A program made the position numbers and the translations under genes. Positions 46,331 to 58,628 of a stretch of DNA of 64,000 bases are shown here, in pieces. The notes beneath the pieces were generated by a model, which saw nothing but the letters and a program-made list of their open reading frames with translations, was not told the DNA's origin and did no database searches. This DNA is from Serinus canaria (lineage: Eukaryota > Chordata > Aves > Passeriformes > Fringillidae), in assembly GCF_022539315.1 (NCBI RefSeq), contig NC_066343.1, forward strand, positions 45,891,378-45,955,377, given 5' to 3'. The stretch's first letter is position 1, and each line of letters starts with the position of its first letter.

Positions 46331-49300
46331 AGAAATGTGTGAGTCCACTTATCATTGGCCACCCCAGAAGTGATCTAGACAAATAAGCCACCTAAAGCAA
46401 GCTGGTGAATTTCGCAGATATTTTTAAATGTTGTTTCAAAGCTTTTTCTGCATAAGAAAAAAGAAAATGAAAAAAAAAACGCAGTTATGAAAAAGCTTAT
46501 ATTCCTTCCTTAAAAGTAATTTAACTGTCCAAAGTCTCATGAGTTTCCCAGTTAACTTAAAAACATAACCATACATTTGTAAATAGCTTGGGAACTCTTC
46601 TAGCTACATAATGTGTTGAAAGTGTACATTGAATGCATTAATTCCTCACTTATTTGATATATCTGTATCTTTGCTTTAATTACTTAATTTTCATCTACAC
46701 TTCATTTTGTAAGTTTTGGCATACTAAATCTTACAGCTCTTCCAAATATATACTTGACTGACCTAAATTATCTTTTTTTTAGGTCATTTGCTGTTTCCGC
46801 ACAACCTTGAAAACTAAAGTATAGGATGAAATAGAATAATCAAAGCATTATTAAAAATACTCCTGAGAATTTCAAGTCTTTAATTTACAGACTGCAAATG
46901 TTACTGTAAGGAAGTGTTTGAAACATTTGATGCTTGTTAGTCTGCATAATAGAACATAGAAATGACTGTATAGGCAGAGCAAAAGGTAGGACTCTACAGT
47001 ACTTTGTATTTAATTGAATTTTAAAAGGAGGTAAATGAAGTTCCTCCAGAAATAGAAAGTCTTTAATAAAAATTTAAAAAAAAAAAAAAAGGGAAACCAC
47101 TAGATTCTTCAGTAATCTGCTTCTTAATAAAGATATTCTAGCAATAAGAATCAGACACATTAATATTTCAAGACTTTTAGAACTTAATAAAACATTTAAA
47201 ACCTTTCTAAAACCTTATGTCTATGCTGTAGATCATCCCAATATTTTTTTACTTATAACCTCACTTTGTGACTCTTTACACCAGTAAATTCAACAGATTT
47301 TTTTTAAAACTAACCTAGACTTTCAAGATCTAGCAAAAAATTGCTTGAAGAAATATTTTCCTAAGCTGAATCCTAAAAATCGGAACACTTGAAGGCATAT
47401 TAATTAATCAGTTTTCGATAAGAATCAAGTAGCAAAATGAAACTCCACTTCCAGTATCCACCAAAAAGATAAGATGTTTTAAATCTAGATTACAAAAGCA
47501 TCTCTTTAGCCATAGTAGCTAATCTTACACCACCATTTATTACTAGGTTTCTTACTTTTCCAAAGAACACTCTCAAGTATCAAACATTATTTCATATTCT
47601 GCAAGTCACTATTCATTCTGCTGAAGTTCTTTCATTTTTAAATAAACTCCACATTCTAAGAGGAAAATGAAGATCCTCAGCTTTAGAGGTGATATTTCTT
47701 AGTCTTCTACAGAAACCCTTCAAAGTTTACTGGTCATTGTTGATACTATACACAAAGTAAGCTACTTTTAAGGGATTGAATAGCAATCATTTAAAGAATA
47801 ATCCAGAGTACTTCAATACTGGATACCGCATGAAGGTTCCATTTATTTTATATCTTCTTTTGAAATTTCACTGTTCATCATTTAAAGCACTCACATAGGG
47901 TTTAGTGGAAGAATTTTTGCATACCAACAGAACCTTTCATAAAACAAAATCTTCTTTTCTTAAAAGGCTAATTTCTGAAGTTTTTCTCTGGTGAAGTTTT
48001 GAACTTCCTGCCAGCTCAAACCAGATATTGTGTGACTTGGTAGAGGAAGTCTGACCGGAGTAAAGGCTCACAGACTTCATGTATAGAAATCTTCAAGATT
48101 CTAAGAGACAAAAATAAATGGTTACATTTATGAAAGTCAAAAGGTGAGGCAGATGAGAACTAGACAGCTTCAACACCTCATAAATATAATTTCCATTGTC
48201 AGAATACTCTTATATTTTTTAAGTAGTTTTTGAATGGTCTTCAAGAGCACGTTTTATTCTTCCTCATTCTGTGAGATACTCTTGAAATCATGCTCCCGGA
48301 GGCAGTCATTAACCAATATTCCATTTAAGAGAACCCCAAAATCCCAAACACTAACCCTTCTCACCAAAACAACAAGACACATTAATATTAGCATTATTAC
48401 ACTTGTTAATCTGCTAGATTAATTTTAGAGATCATCACTGCACCTTTATGTCTACAGCACTGGCTCTGATTTTTGTTAGTCTTACATGAAGATATGTGAG
48501 AAAAATAAGTTGCTGGTTTTAAATATTACATGGGAAGCAATATCTGTGTTGAAATGAAAGGGTTTTTTTCCTAACCAAGTTATGGATGAAGTATTTGCTT
48601 GAAAGTACTGGACCTGTATCATGAAATGGTAGAACATGATAAATCAAGTACTCTAAAAGTTGACTATGTGTAGTGGGCTTTAAATGGCTTACACAGACAG
48701 GGGGAGGTAGTCCACCTTATGGAGTCAGCCTCAATATTATTCCAAATGCCAGTGAGCAGAACACATTTTGTTAAGATAGATCAGCTGTTTCCTAATGTGT
48801 TAAAAAAAGGAAAGAAAAGGATGTAAAGATGTATTTCTGGTATCACCTGAAATAATGCTAAAGAAACATAATATATACTTTTTGAAGGTGTATGCATAGC
48901 ACTGAAGATACAAAAAACTCTGACTAATTGTTTTGTGTTATGTTAAACTTAGCAACAAAACCTTTGGAAAAAACAAACAGGCAATCTTTCCAAATGAGGT
49001 CAATTACAGAGTAGCAGTGAGCCTAAGTGTAAAGCCAGTAACTGCTCAAGCAAGTGCCATTTCTCACTCACTCAGATTTTACCCAGCACTGTAGAGCTGA
49101 CCGCTCCAGGGCCCTTACATGTGTCCCTGTCTGTGATAACAGCACACCTGATCCTCTGATCCATGGCTGAAATTGCTTTCTCGTTTATTGCTGTAGTTTA
49201 CTTTTGATCCCTAATGGAAAAGGCACATTTAGTGTTCTCTTGTGTTAGAGATGTTAAACTGAAACATTCTGCTTTAATTGTGCAGACATGAGTGGTTACT

Positions 49301-50427
49301 GCTCAAACACAAAATAAAATGATTCTTCTCATAAAGGTGAAATCTTTGTGGGGAAGTTTTTCATAAATAATTGAAGTACAAGCAATTGTAATACTAACTA
49401 ATGGGAATTAGGGGACATGGGCTTACAAACATGGTAGTATGTTTTGCAGAGCTAGGAAAAACTGGAGTAAGGTTATGGAATAAGATGACAAAAAGTTTTC
49501 TTTTTCACTTGTAGGCATTTTAAATGCCCTCTTCTTTTGATGTCTTATCTCAAAGTATATTTTAATGATGAAAATTTTGATAACTTATTTGAAATCAGTT
49601 GCATCAATAAGTAGAAAGCTCAGTTATATCTTTTTAGTACTCATTCATACTAGTAAATAGCCTACCTCGCTAGAGTTATGTTAGAATAGGGTTAAATAAA
49701 GTGGCAAGCTCTGTTTTCTTGATCCTTTCATATCTCTGACTTCAGGAAATTCAGAGTTATTTAAAAAGTAGAATCAGAAAGCTTGAATTAAGTGATCAGA
49801 GTTAATTTTGGAAATTTTTTTGAACTGTAATAATAGATGAGTCTCAGGGGATTTAATAAATATTAAAGAAGTACATCTTCAATTTGTAAGATTATTTAAA
49901 TATTCAAGATTTGCTGTTTTCAAATGAGACTTACTGAAGTGTTACATGCATGCTTTTCTGAGCTTCCTTATTAATGTTTGGGGTTTTCTAAGTAGTAGTA
50001 GTAGTAGTAGTAATACTACTAAGAACAAGAAGAAGGAGCAAACATATTCAATGGGATATTCAAAGATATTCAATTTTTTATTATTAAAATATAACATGAC
50101 GCCAAGGAGAAGAATATATTTGATAGATAAATAAAACGTTTGAAAGAAAGGGTGGGGAGACAAGAGATAAAATTTTTTCTATTCTGAGGGCAAAGCACAT
50201 CACATACAACTATCAATGTCAATTAAACCATGGAAATATGTTTTATGTGACATTTAAATACAGGACTTTGGAATTTAATGTTACAGTAAACCATTGTCAT
50301 GGACAAAAAAATGAGATATATAGAATCAAGACAGTTATGTTAATCACATTAATGTTTCAATAGCACAACATTATTCAAAATTAGCTCAGTAAAAGGGGAA
50401 AAAATCTCACTAAGAATACAGTAAACA

Positions 50428-51235
50428 TTGTCATACAGAAACTTTGTTAATTTCTACTTCTTGGCTCTGGTGTTGGGTTCACCTTTCCAACAACTCTCCA
50501 AGTTCTGGTACCAACAGTTCACACTCTCTGTGGAAGCACAAGGGATGGGACATGAAATGACAAGTTACAGCCTCTTGAGATTTTCACTGGGAGAAGGATT
50601 GGTATATGTTCTGTGTTTCATCTCTGTCCCAGAGGGCCTGTATTTCGATGTTACAGTATTAAACATGTATTTCCATGTTGCAGTCTTCTTCTTTCTCATT
50701 GCTTCTCATTCGAAGCCTGGAAGGTTAACCATCTCCTCCCGCATCTGGGCATATAAGAGGAGTTACTAATTGCACTGGGCCTCCCTCTGAGCAAGCCTCA
50801 GGTCTTGCTCAGATACAGTTATTTTGAAGCTTTATCTTCCAACATGTTTGGCAATGGCCACCAAATGCTTGCTAAGAAAAAGTAAAAGCAGGACATGGGC
50901 CAAGGCCAGTCAAGACAGGTCTTGAGTTCCTGCACTGCCAGACCAGTACAAAACTTGGGCATTTTACCAATGGCATTAAAAACACATGCCTTCCGATACA
51001 CTAAATGATCATTAACTGATTTATTTTTTGACACTATAGCAAACACTGTGGCAATCTCATAGCTGACATGTGTTCCAGGAAGTGCTGGAGTAACAGAAGT
51101 AAAGTGAACTGCTAGTTCTGAAGAGGGTTTGTCAGATGTTTTCATTAGGGCTCTCCTTTGCATTTTTTCTTGTATGCCTAAAATTATGTTTGTAAATGTA
51201 GACCAGATACTTTCTTTTGACTGTGTACAATCCAT
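50428..51235. other. unassigned segment with two opposed open frames
   Basis: A plus frame of 113 codons (50428-50769) and a minus frame of 138 codons (50819-51235) lie end to end. Neither shows a domain I can name, neither has an obvious splice context, and their hydrophobic stretches (for example residues about 85-95 of the plus frame) follow T-rich DNA. The segment is somewhat richer in GC than its flanks, so an old retrocopy or unlisted repeat is possible; chance is also adequate. No gene is claimed. Confidence 0.25.
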
Positions 51236-51363
51236 TTGTCACTAAAAGCTAAGTGAATGAAAATATAGTCACCAAATTTGTAATGCTGATTTGAATCATT
51301 GCTTTCAGGTCCCTGGGCTGCAGTAAGAGACTTGTCTGCAGTAAGAACATATTTTACCTCAGG

Positions 51364-51478
51364 TTTTTTTTTTTTTGTTTGTTTGTTTGGTTTTGTTGGT
51401 TTTCTTATTGTGGTTTTTTTTTTTTTTTTTTTTTTTTTGTTGTGGTTGTTGTTTGGGGTTTTTTTTTGTTTTTTTTTA
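51364..51478. repeat. T-rich low-complexity tract
   Basis: T runs (up to 25 T at 51414-51438) separated by GTTT and GTTG units. The hydrophobic frame across it (51299-51547) is an artefact of composition. Confidence 0.95.
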
Positions 51479-52005
51479 ACTGGATTAAATTTCTGGTGGT
51501 TTGCTGCTCTGTATTTTCAGAAGAGAGAACTCACTGCTGAGTTCTAGCTAATATTTTACCTGAAGTGGTCTATGTTTACATAGTAAACGATTTAAGTTTA
51601 TCTATCATTCTTTTACATCTAGAGAACTATTTTGAGAATAAATATCAACATGTATTAAAAAAATGTTACTTCGGTAAAAATGCAAGCTATTAAGTCATCC
51701 ATGACTATCATTATTAAATACAGCCACCTACATATATTCAGACATACATTGTGTTCAGACTTCCACATCCTATGTTTACTTGTGTATGTGGTTAAGACAT
51801 AAGTCATGGCTGATCAAGACAAGGTTCCTTAATTGTTGTGTATCATATTCTCCTAGATCATAGTTTAGGAATAGTATTCTTTGATTCAGTGCTCCCACTG
51901 AAACCATGCATTGCTGCTTTATCTCCTATTGGAATACTTCCCAAATAGCCAGACAGGACGTGCCTGAGCTTGTCTGGCCCTTGCTGCTTGACCAAATAGT
52001 GGCAC

Positions 52006-52590
52006 TGTGGTGTTTTCACCCCAGAGACACCTTTGGCTAGCTGGATGCTGCAGCTGGGTGCTTGGAGGCAAGTCCAGGCATGCAGGAGCTCAGGTGCTCC
52101 TCTGGCAGAGAAGCTTTAAGCCGGTGGTGAAGGAAAGGAGTTGGTTCTCATGGAGGGTTTTAATCCAGAGCTTTATTCCTGGCCCACACGCCTCTGAATC
52201 CAGCAACAGCGCCAACAGAACTCCCGACCCTGTGGTTTGCTTGCTGAATCCAGCAACAGCGCCAACAGAACTCCCGACCCTGTGGTTTGCTTGCCCTTTT
52301 ACCAAGAGGAGAGGGGGAAGGGAAGGAACATAGGGAACACCAATCAGGTATGGGAGGGGAGGTTTCAAGGGACAAAGGACACCTGGATGGCCCTATGTCC
52401 CTCCAGGGGTGGAGGGCATCTTTTGAATTCTGCTAATCACTCCACCCCCTTCTGGAATGCCAGGATTGACAGGCAGTGCTCAGCAGGGGGCAAGGGATGG
52501 GGAAGGGGATGTGGCTGACACACCTGGCTGGGAATTATTAGGGAGGAACCAAGTGTGTCTGAGGCAAACCGCATGACATCAGACCGAAAA
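52006..52590 (-). mobile_element. LTR of an endogenous retrovirus with a 50-bp internal duplication
   Basis: The plus strand starts TGTGGTGTTTTCACCCCAG at 52006. Read on the minus strand, a TATA-like GGTAAAAGG (plus 52295-52303) is followed by two perfect copies of a 50-bp unit (52244-52293 and 52194-52243), then AATAAAG (plus 52171-52177) and a U5-like part. This order fits an LTR with the duplication between promoter and poly-A signal, in the R region. U3 would occupy about 52304-52590 and is purine- and GC-rich. The outer end and target duplication are not resolved. No internal genes are visible, so it is a solo LTR or a fragment. Confidence 0.6.
52194..52293. repeat. perfect tandem duplication, 2 x 50 bp
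   Basis: The unit that begins CTGAATCCAGCAACAGCGCC and ends TGTGGTTTGCTTG occurs twice without a single difference (52194-52243, 52244-52293), inside the LTR at 52006-52590. Identity implies a recent event or an assembly duplication. Confidence 0.98.
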
Positions 52591-52944
52591 AATCTCCCTC
52601 CTTCTCACACCTCCAGCTGAGGGCTGGAGAGAAGAATTTAACATAGAACAGGACAAGGTCACAGGCTGAGGTAAGAACAACTTACTGGAAACAGCAGTGA
52701 CATATGAAAAACAAACATTAACAGAAACAACATTAATAAAAAAGTCTACAAAAGAGAAAGAGTGAGTCACATGCAAAATGTTCACCTAAAAGTCCAATTC
52801 AACTGTGGGGCCACCTAAAAGTCCAATTCTTGGGGTGGGGCCACTTTCCCCACCCCAAGAAGATGATGTATAATAACCTCCAGGTCCTAGTGATTCTCAC
52901 TCATGGCTACTGCAAAAATTAACCCGATCCTGGCCAGAACCAAG
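52591..52944. other. spacer with short direct and inverted repeats
   Basis: About 350 bases between the LTR and a CR1, perhaps belonging to the same retroviral element. CACCTAAAAGTCCAATTC occurs at 52783-52800 and again at 52812-52829. A perfect 14-bp inverted repeat follows: TTCTTGGGGTGGGG at 52827-52840, loop CCACTTT, complement at 52848-52861. Confidence 0.6.
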
Positions 52945-54015
52945 CTTTAGATACTGTCTTTCACAGTACCCATCTGGACAAGGTGTCCAGCACAGAGCTG
53001 GATAAACACATCATGCAGTAGAACAGCTGGCTCACAAGACAGACACAAAAGGTTATAGTAATGGATTTACATCAGACTGGTGACCCGTAACTAGTGAGGC
53101 TCCTCAGGGCACCATCTTCAGCCGTGTGCTCTTTAGAATCTTCTAAAATGCCTTAGACTGGAAGATATACTAAACATGCTTGCAGAAAACTGGAAGGAGC
53201 TGTTGACTCCCTACAGAGACAAATTAGAGGCTGGCAATCACTGGCCATATAAAGATCAACTTGGGAAAGTGCCAGATACTGCACCTGAGTCAACCCTGGA
53301 TGTGGGAAAGGCTGGGGAATGAGAGGCTGGAAAGTAGTGCTGCAGAAAGGCACCTGGGGGTCCTGACGGATGGAAAGCTAAACCTGGGTCAGCAGTGCCC
53401 TGGCAGCCAGGAGGGCCAACCTTGTCCTGGGGGCATCAGGCACAGCAAGGCCAGCCAGGCAAAGGAGGGGATTGTCCTGCTCTGCCCTGAGCTGGGACAG
53501 CCTCACCTCGAGTGCTGGGGGCTGGTTTAGTCACTTCAGCATGAGAAAGACAAAAAGCTATTAGAAAGCATACAAAGGAGGACAACAAAGATGGTGAAGG
53601 GTCTTGAGGGGAGCCCTTATTAGGAGTGGCTGAAGTCACTTGGTCTTTTCAGCCAGGAAAAGAGGAGCCTGAGGGGAGACTTGATTGTAATCTACAACAG
53701 AAGAGGAGGAGCAGATATGATCTCATCTCTCTGCTGACCAATGGCAGGACTTCAGGGAATTACATGAAGTTGTGTGAGGGGAGGTTGAGGTTGAATATTA
53801 GGGAAAGTTTCTTCCCCCAGAGGGTAGTTTGGTACCAGAACAGCTCCCCAGAGAAACAGTCACAGCACCAGCCTGACAGAGCTAAAGAAGCTTTTGGACA
53901 GTGCTCTCAGGAACATGGTGTGACTCTTGGGAATGGCCCTGTGTAGGGCTAGGAGTTGGACTTGATGATCCTTCTGCGTGCCTTCCAACTCAGCACGTTC
54001 TGTGATTCTGTGATC
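52945..54015 (+). mobile_element. 5'-truncated CR1 LINE
   Basis: Plus-strand CR1 of about 1.07 kb. It enters in the reverse-transcriptase region: AGATACTGTCTTTCACAGTA (52949-52968), then GTCCAGCACAGAGCTGG (52985-53001) and CATCAGACTGGTGACCC (53071-53087). The catalytic FADD part is missing or deleted near 53150. ORF2 C-terminal remains follow (the frame 53261-53530 includes ERLGNERLESSAAERHLGVL). The 3' region shows GAGTTGGACTTGATGATCC (53952-53970) and ends TTCTGTGATTCTGTGAT (53999-54015). It shares its subfamily with 22829-23755 on the other strand. No frame is intact. Confidence 0.93.
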
Positions 54016-57000
54016 TTAAAACCAGGGCTTGAAAATGAACTTTCAGGGAATATTAAAGCTTAATGTTTCATTGACTAAAGTTTGAATGACTGCATGATGC
54101 TACTTTACTGCAAATGCTTGTTAATTCAGTTACTCAAAAGCTGTGTCCTGCTACACTCAGTAAGAGGAAAATTAAATTCTATCATATATGAAACAAATCT
54201 TGATGTATGCACCTTTATTGAGGTATGGGGGTCAAAATGTACAGTCTAAATGATGATTAAAGATGGAACTCTCACCTATGCCTCCTCAGCCCTAATTTCT
54301 TCTTAGGTGCCTAGCCCCTACTAAAGTCACTGCCTACCAGAACCCATGGCTATGCCTAGGGTGGATCCCTGTTGTCTCTTTTCTCCCACCTGACTTCCTC
54401 CATTCTGTGTACATCTCAGTTGAGATTGTTTAATCTAATTTTCTCCTTTCTTGAATTGGAGTCTGCTATTTTTGTTTCACTAAAGTAATTTAGTGGTTTT
54501 ATTTTGGTCTGAAATTTCATTACAAGATTATTCCTGAAGTGAACATTTTGATGTGAGTAAAGTCAAAAGGCTTATCCTGTGTGCTTTCTTATTGGTTTCC
54601 TATAGGTAAGTACTTATCAATTACTGAGGTCCTATCAGTGCTTTTAAGGATGTAATAACAAATTAGATTGATATTTTCTGATATATTTCTGTAGCTTAAA
54701 ATAATTTTTCTCTTACTCAATTAACTGGAACTAAAAATCTCCTGAAGCCAGTAAATTGCTGGAATACTTCTTCCCTCCCCCTGTTTTTGAATTCTGCTGC
54801 CTGGAGAGAAAATATGAGGGTATTTCTAACAAAGGATATTCAAGAAACTGACTTTCCAAAAGGCAAATGAAAACTAGACCACAGTAATAATCATAGTGTT
54901 GAAGACCTGTTCAATTTCTTACTATTGCTTTTACTTGGTACCTGCTGTGTTCATACTGGGCTGTTTTGAGAACATATTATCTCCAGGCACTGGCAAAACC
55001 CACAGTCAGGTTAACAACATGTTTCAGTTACCAGCAACCATCAGTGCTCAGCAGATAGTGCTGATAATCTACAGTTGCCAAGAACAGATGAGAACTTGTC
55101 CGTGACTAGAAAATGCACAGACCAATTTGTTACATATGATTTATCAAAATTATTAGTTTCCAGTTTCAACTGTTTGTGGGTTTGTTTTTTTTTTTTTTCC
55201 AATTTCAATCCACAAGATGAAGAGTATTTTGGAGCTTGCTTTTAATTTTTGTGAGAATAATCTCTAATTTTTTTACCTAACACACCTGCAGGACATTGCC
55301 TCATTCTGCACAGGAAGGTTGCAGGTCTACAAAGTTATAGTGGCCTGGTAGAAAAGTTTAAATAGTTTTAAAACTGATGCAGGACTTGAGAAATTAGACA
55401 TAGAAGGACATCATTTTGTGACTAGTATTAAACCAAGAGTAAGTCTGACTTGCTAGTGAAAATAATTTCTTTGAACACTCTTTTTTTAAATATGGTAGAG
55501 GAGTTCAGTTCTTATACTGACAATCTTGTTTTAACAGAAGAGAACAAAGTACATATATGGAACCAAGAATATGGTGTTGTTCACATCATTGTTTCAAGAG
55601 TACAATATCATCCCAAATTATGTCAGCAAAACATAAAAATATCATTATTATATTTGTGTTCTACCTGGCAATGGCACCAAAACACTTAATGTATTAAGCA
55701 TGGTGAATGGACATATACAACGTGTTTTACACTGCATTTTGTAAATGAATTTCACATGCTAGCTAGTTTTTGTTTTCCAAAAATATGAAGACTTCATTAA
55801 AAGTAGTACAGACCAAGGTCACTTGTGTGATCATCCCTGAAATAAACTGTTTCTGGCTATACTGTGTTTTCCGTCAACTGTTTTCCTCCATCTCTTGTAA
55901 GCCAACCAAATAATGCTGTTTACTCCATATTTTGGCTTATCCTAAAGCTTATTATCCATCTTTTTCAGTCTGTCTCTCCCTCATCTACAGTTTGTGAGCA
56001 CTGAAGATTAATAGAATACTCAGTGTTGGAAAAGGGAAAAGTGTGCAGCATGAGGGCTGAAAACTGTCATTTAAATGAGGTGTTGTCTCTTGAATATCCC
56101 TTCTTTCAAGAATAATGAGCTACCCTGCTCTTTCTTGTATAAGACTGCTTATTTTAGAAATAAAACTGTACTTTACCTGTACAGTTAGAAAATTTCTTGA
56201 ACAATTACTTGCTTTATATCATAAAATGAAAACAACTAGTTTTTGAAGACTCCTCGGTCTGTTTTGCTGCCCCTATGTATCTGCCTAAGTCTGTCAATAG
56301 TGAGTTTCAAATAATATTCTTTAATCAGCCAGTTGTGTATAGTTAAAATAGAAGCATTTAAAACTCATCATAGGAGAAAATGTCACTACAACTTCCTGTT
56401 TGCCTCGTCTATCATATCTCTGTGGATAGTTTTTTGGAAGCAGATACGTCCATTGCATTTTACAGAGATGTTTAACATTTTCCCTTGTATTTTTTAAAAT
56501 CTCATTCAGAATATATGTTTTACCAAAATTTTCTCTATATTTCAGCAGCAGGCTCTGGGACCAAAACAGAGGACTTCTAATGCCAGAGAGAGAATGTACT
56601 ACCTGCCAATGTTTAATTTTACTGCCATGTCCTTTGCTAATCTCATTGCTTGCAGTTTTTCCATATTGCCTACATTTCCTGTTATAATATCTTTGGATAT
56701 AAACAGTCTCCTAGTTTGTTATATTAGGCTGTGAGATCATGAAAATATTAATTATAGTTTTAAAAAAGACCTCAATACTATACTTATATTGGAATGTAAA
56801 ATTAGTTCTCTTAGATACCTTGCCACAAACAAGGCTGACTGAGACAACTATTGTCTTTCATTACATTGCCTAACCAAACTGTTAGGGCTTTCATTTTGAT
56901 AGTGTCATCTTTTCTGGATTCCACCTTTAACAATGTTGTGTAAAATTTTAACATTTACTTTCTGAGACTTTGCTCTTGCAGTCTTAGAACAGTGCTCTCA

Positions 57001-57547
57001 TAACTTTTCTCCTTCTTTTGTTTTCTGTAAGTTCTCATTGCCCAGTAATCCATCTCACATAATTCTTCCTCTTCCTAGTCTACAAATCTCCACAGGGTGA
57101 TTCAGTGTTGTGCAGAAAAGAGGTGGAAAAACTTCTGAGTTTGGGAACTGCTCACCTATTTCATTACATCCCTTGGTAAAAACATGCAGCTCTTGATATC
57201 ACAGCTGCTATAAGACATTAATAAACGTAGCACATTAATTTGCTTACCCTGGATAATGAGAATTCTTGTTGTCTGAAACAATATATCATATGCATAATAC
57301 ATGTATACCCTGTATCTGAATCAGGAGTACTAGCTCACAATGACTCAGAAAGAATAAAGACCAGTAACACCCATAGAGGTAAAAACATTGTGAAGCAGGT
57401 GTTGGTTCTATCTTTTTTGAACTCAGTCATAAGCACACTAATGTAGTTTAACTATTTAAATTATTTTTTTGCCAGTAGCACAGTATAATTGTAATTGCTT
57501 TTAGCCGGCCACAGTTATGATGGCATCTGTGCCCTGTGATAATGGTG
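54016..57547. other. AT-rich non-coding DNA
   Basis: About 3.5 kb without a supported gene or dispersed repeat. Frames at 54896-55105, 55450-55689 and 57240-57446 are 68-79 codons with no recognised domain. A T run lies at 55186-55198. Confidence 0.6.
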
Positions 57548-57661
57548 CACGGAGCATGGCCAGTAGGTCAAAGTGATTATTCCCTTTTATTCCACTCTCA
57601 TCAGACCACATCTAGAGTGCTGCACCCAGCTCTGAGTCCCCAGGTCAATGAAGTTTTGTCC
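57548..57661 (+). mobile_element. CR1 LINE, 5' part of a copy split by an LTR
   Basis: Plus-strand CR1 text (GGCCAGTAGGTC at 57558-57569, ATCAGACCACATCTAGAGTG at 57600-57619, CTGCACCCAGCTCTGAG at 57620-57636) breaks off where the LTR starts. The next part of CR1 resumes at about 58630 on the far side, so this and the piece at 58629-59045 were one insertion. Confidence 0.85.
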
Positions 57662-58628
57662 TGTGTTGTGGGTTGGGTTTCTTTTTTTTTTTTACTTAGA
57701 GAATTTTTTTCACCATAAGTTGCTAGAAAACTAACTACTAGGTACTTATGGGTACTTAAGAAAAAGAAAATAAATGGCCGAGGTTGGGAGAGGAGTGTAG
57801 CATCTGGCTATACTTCTTTTTTTCTGGGAGTTTCTCTCCGAGGGGGAAGACTCCGCGAGTTTTGGGAGCAGGTAAAGGACAGGGCTGGGGGCAGCTGCTC
57901 TCTCTTGCTCTCAGCATCAGAGGAGGACAGTCAGAGTGTCTGACTGTCAGGTGTTGATTACTGTGGGGAGAATTCTCTGTCACCGCTGGAGCCCAGTTCT
58001 GTACTGCTTCTCCCTTTCTGTGGGTGAACCTCTGCTCCTAACAGCAGCCATTGGGCTAGGACCTTATTATCACCTACTTCACTGAAAGAGGGACCCATCA
58101 CCGTCTGCTCAGGTGCCCGGGAGCTTGAACTCGCCCCTCTCTGCCCTGCTGGGAGCCGGGTTGCTCCTGTCCCTCCCCTGCTGCTCCCTCAGCAGCGCTC
58201 CGAGCTTTCGCTGCACTGTAGCCCCGCATCCCCTGCGTGCTGAGATGTCCCGCGGTTCCAGCCACAGCTCCGGAGCTTCTGATACATCTTGTCTAGCACT
58301 GGGATTTTTGCTGATTCCTGCCGTTCTGCCTGCATGCTTCTCAGAGTCCTGCAGGGGCACTGGGATCGGCTGCCCCAGGGGCTTGCGAAAGAAAAGCCGA
58401 GAGGGCTGTCACAGGGTTCCTGGGTCTGTTTGTTGTTAATGCCACAGTTTTTGTTTATTTGCCTTGTTGTACATAGTAGTAAAAACCTCTTATTCCTATC
58501 CTCTTATCTTTGCTTGAGAGCCCCTTAGTTTCAAAATTCTAATAATTCGAAGGGAGGGGATTTACATTCTCCATTCCAAGAGAAGCTCCTCCCTTTCCTA
58601 GCAAACACCTGTCCTTCCAACCAAGATA
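57662..58628 (+). mobile_element. solo LTR of an endogenous retrovirus inserted in CR1
   Basis: A 0.97-kb plus-strand element, rich in GC and CpG in its middle (58080-58400), starts TGTGTTGTGGGTTGGGTTTC at 57662 and ends near TTCCAACCAAGATA (58615-58628), where the final CA appears to have mutated. Start, end and internal layout match a GC-rich avian ERVK-type LTR. A TATA-like AAAATAAATGG lies near 57766. No retroviral genes flank it, so it is a solo LTR. Because it interrupts a CR1 it is younger than that CR1. Target duplications could not be confirmed. The open frames inside (58109-58439) have no known product. Confidence 0.75.

Larger units (their letters stand above)
46331..52005. other. 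non-coding DNA
   Basis: About 5.7 kb without a supported gene or dispersed repeat. It holds an A run (47071-47091), (GTA)n at about 49992-50012, a 10-bp inverted repeat (50786-50813) and a T-rich tract (51364-51478). Two frames over 110 codons lie at 50428-50769 (+) and 50819-51235 (-), listed separately. Confidence 0.55.

Noticed and set aside
52007..52518. Several overlapping frames of 70-110 codons
   Set aside because: Inside an LTR; the repeated peptide blocks come from the 50-bp tandem duplication.
58109..58439. 108-codon plus frame with a hydrophobic N-terminus resembling a signal peptide
   Set aside because: Lies wholly inside a GC-rich solo LTR; overlapping frames on both strands are open, as expected for GC-rich DNA.
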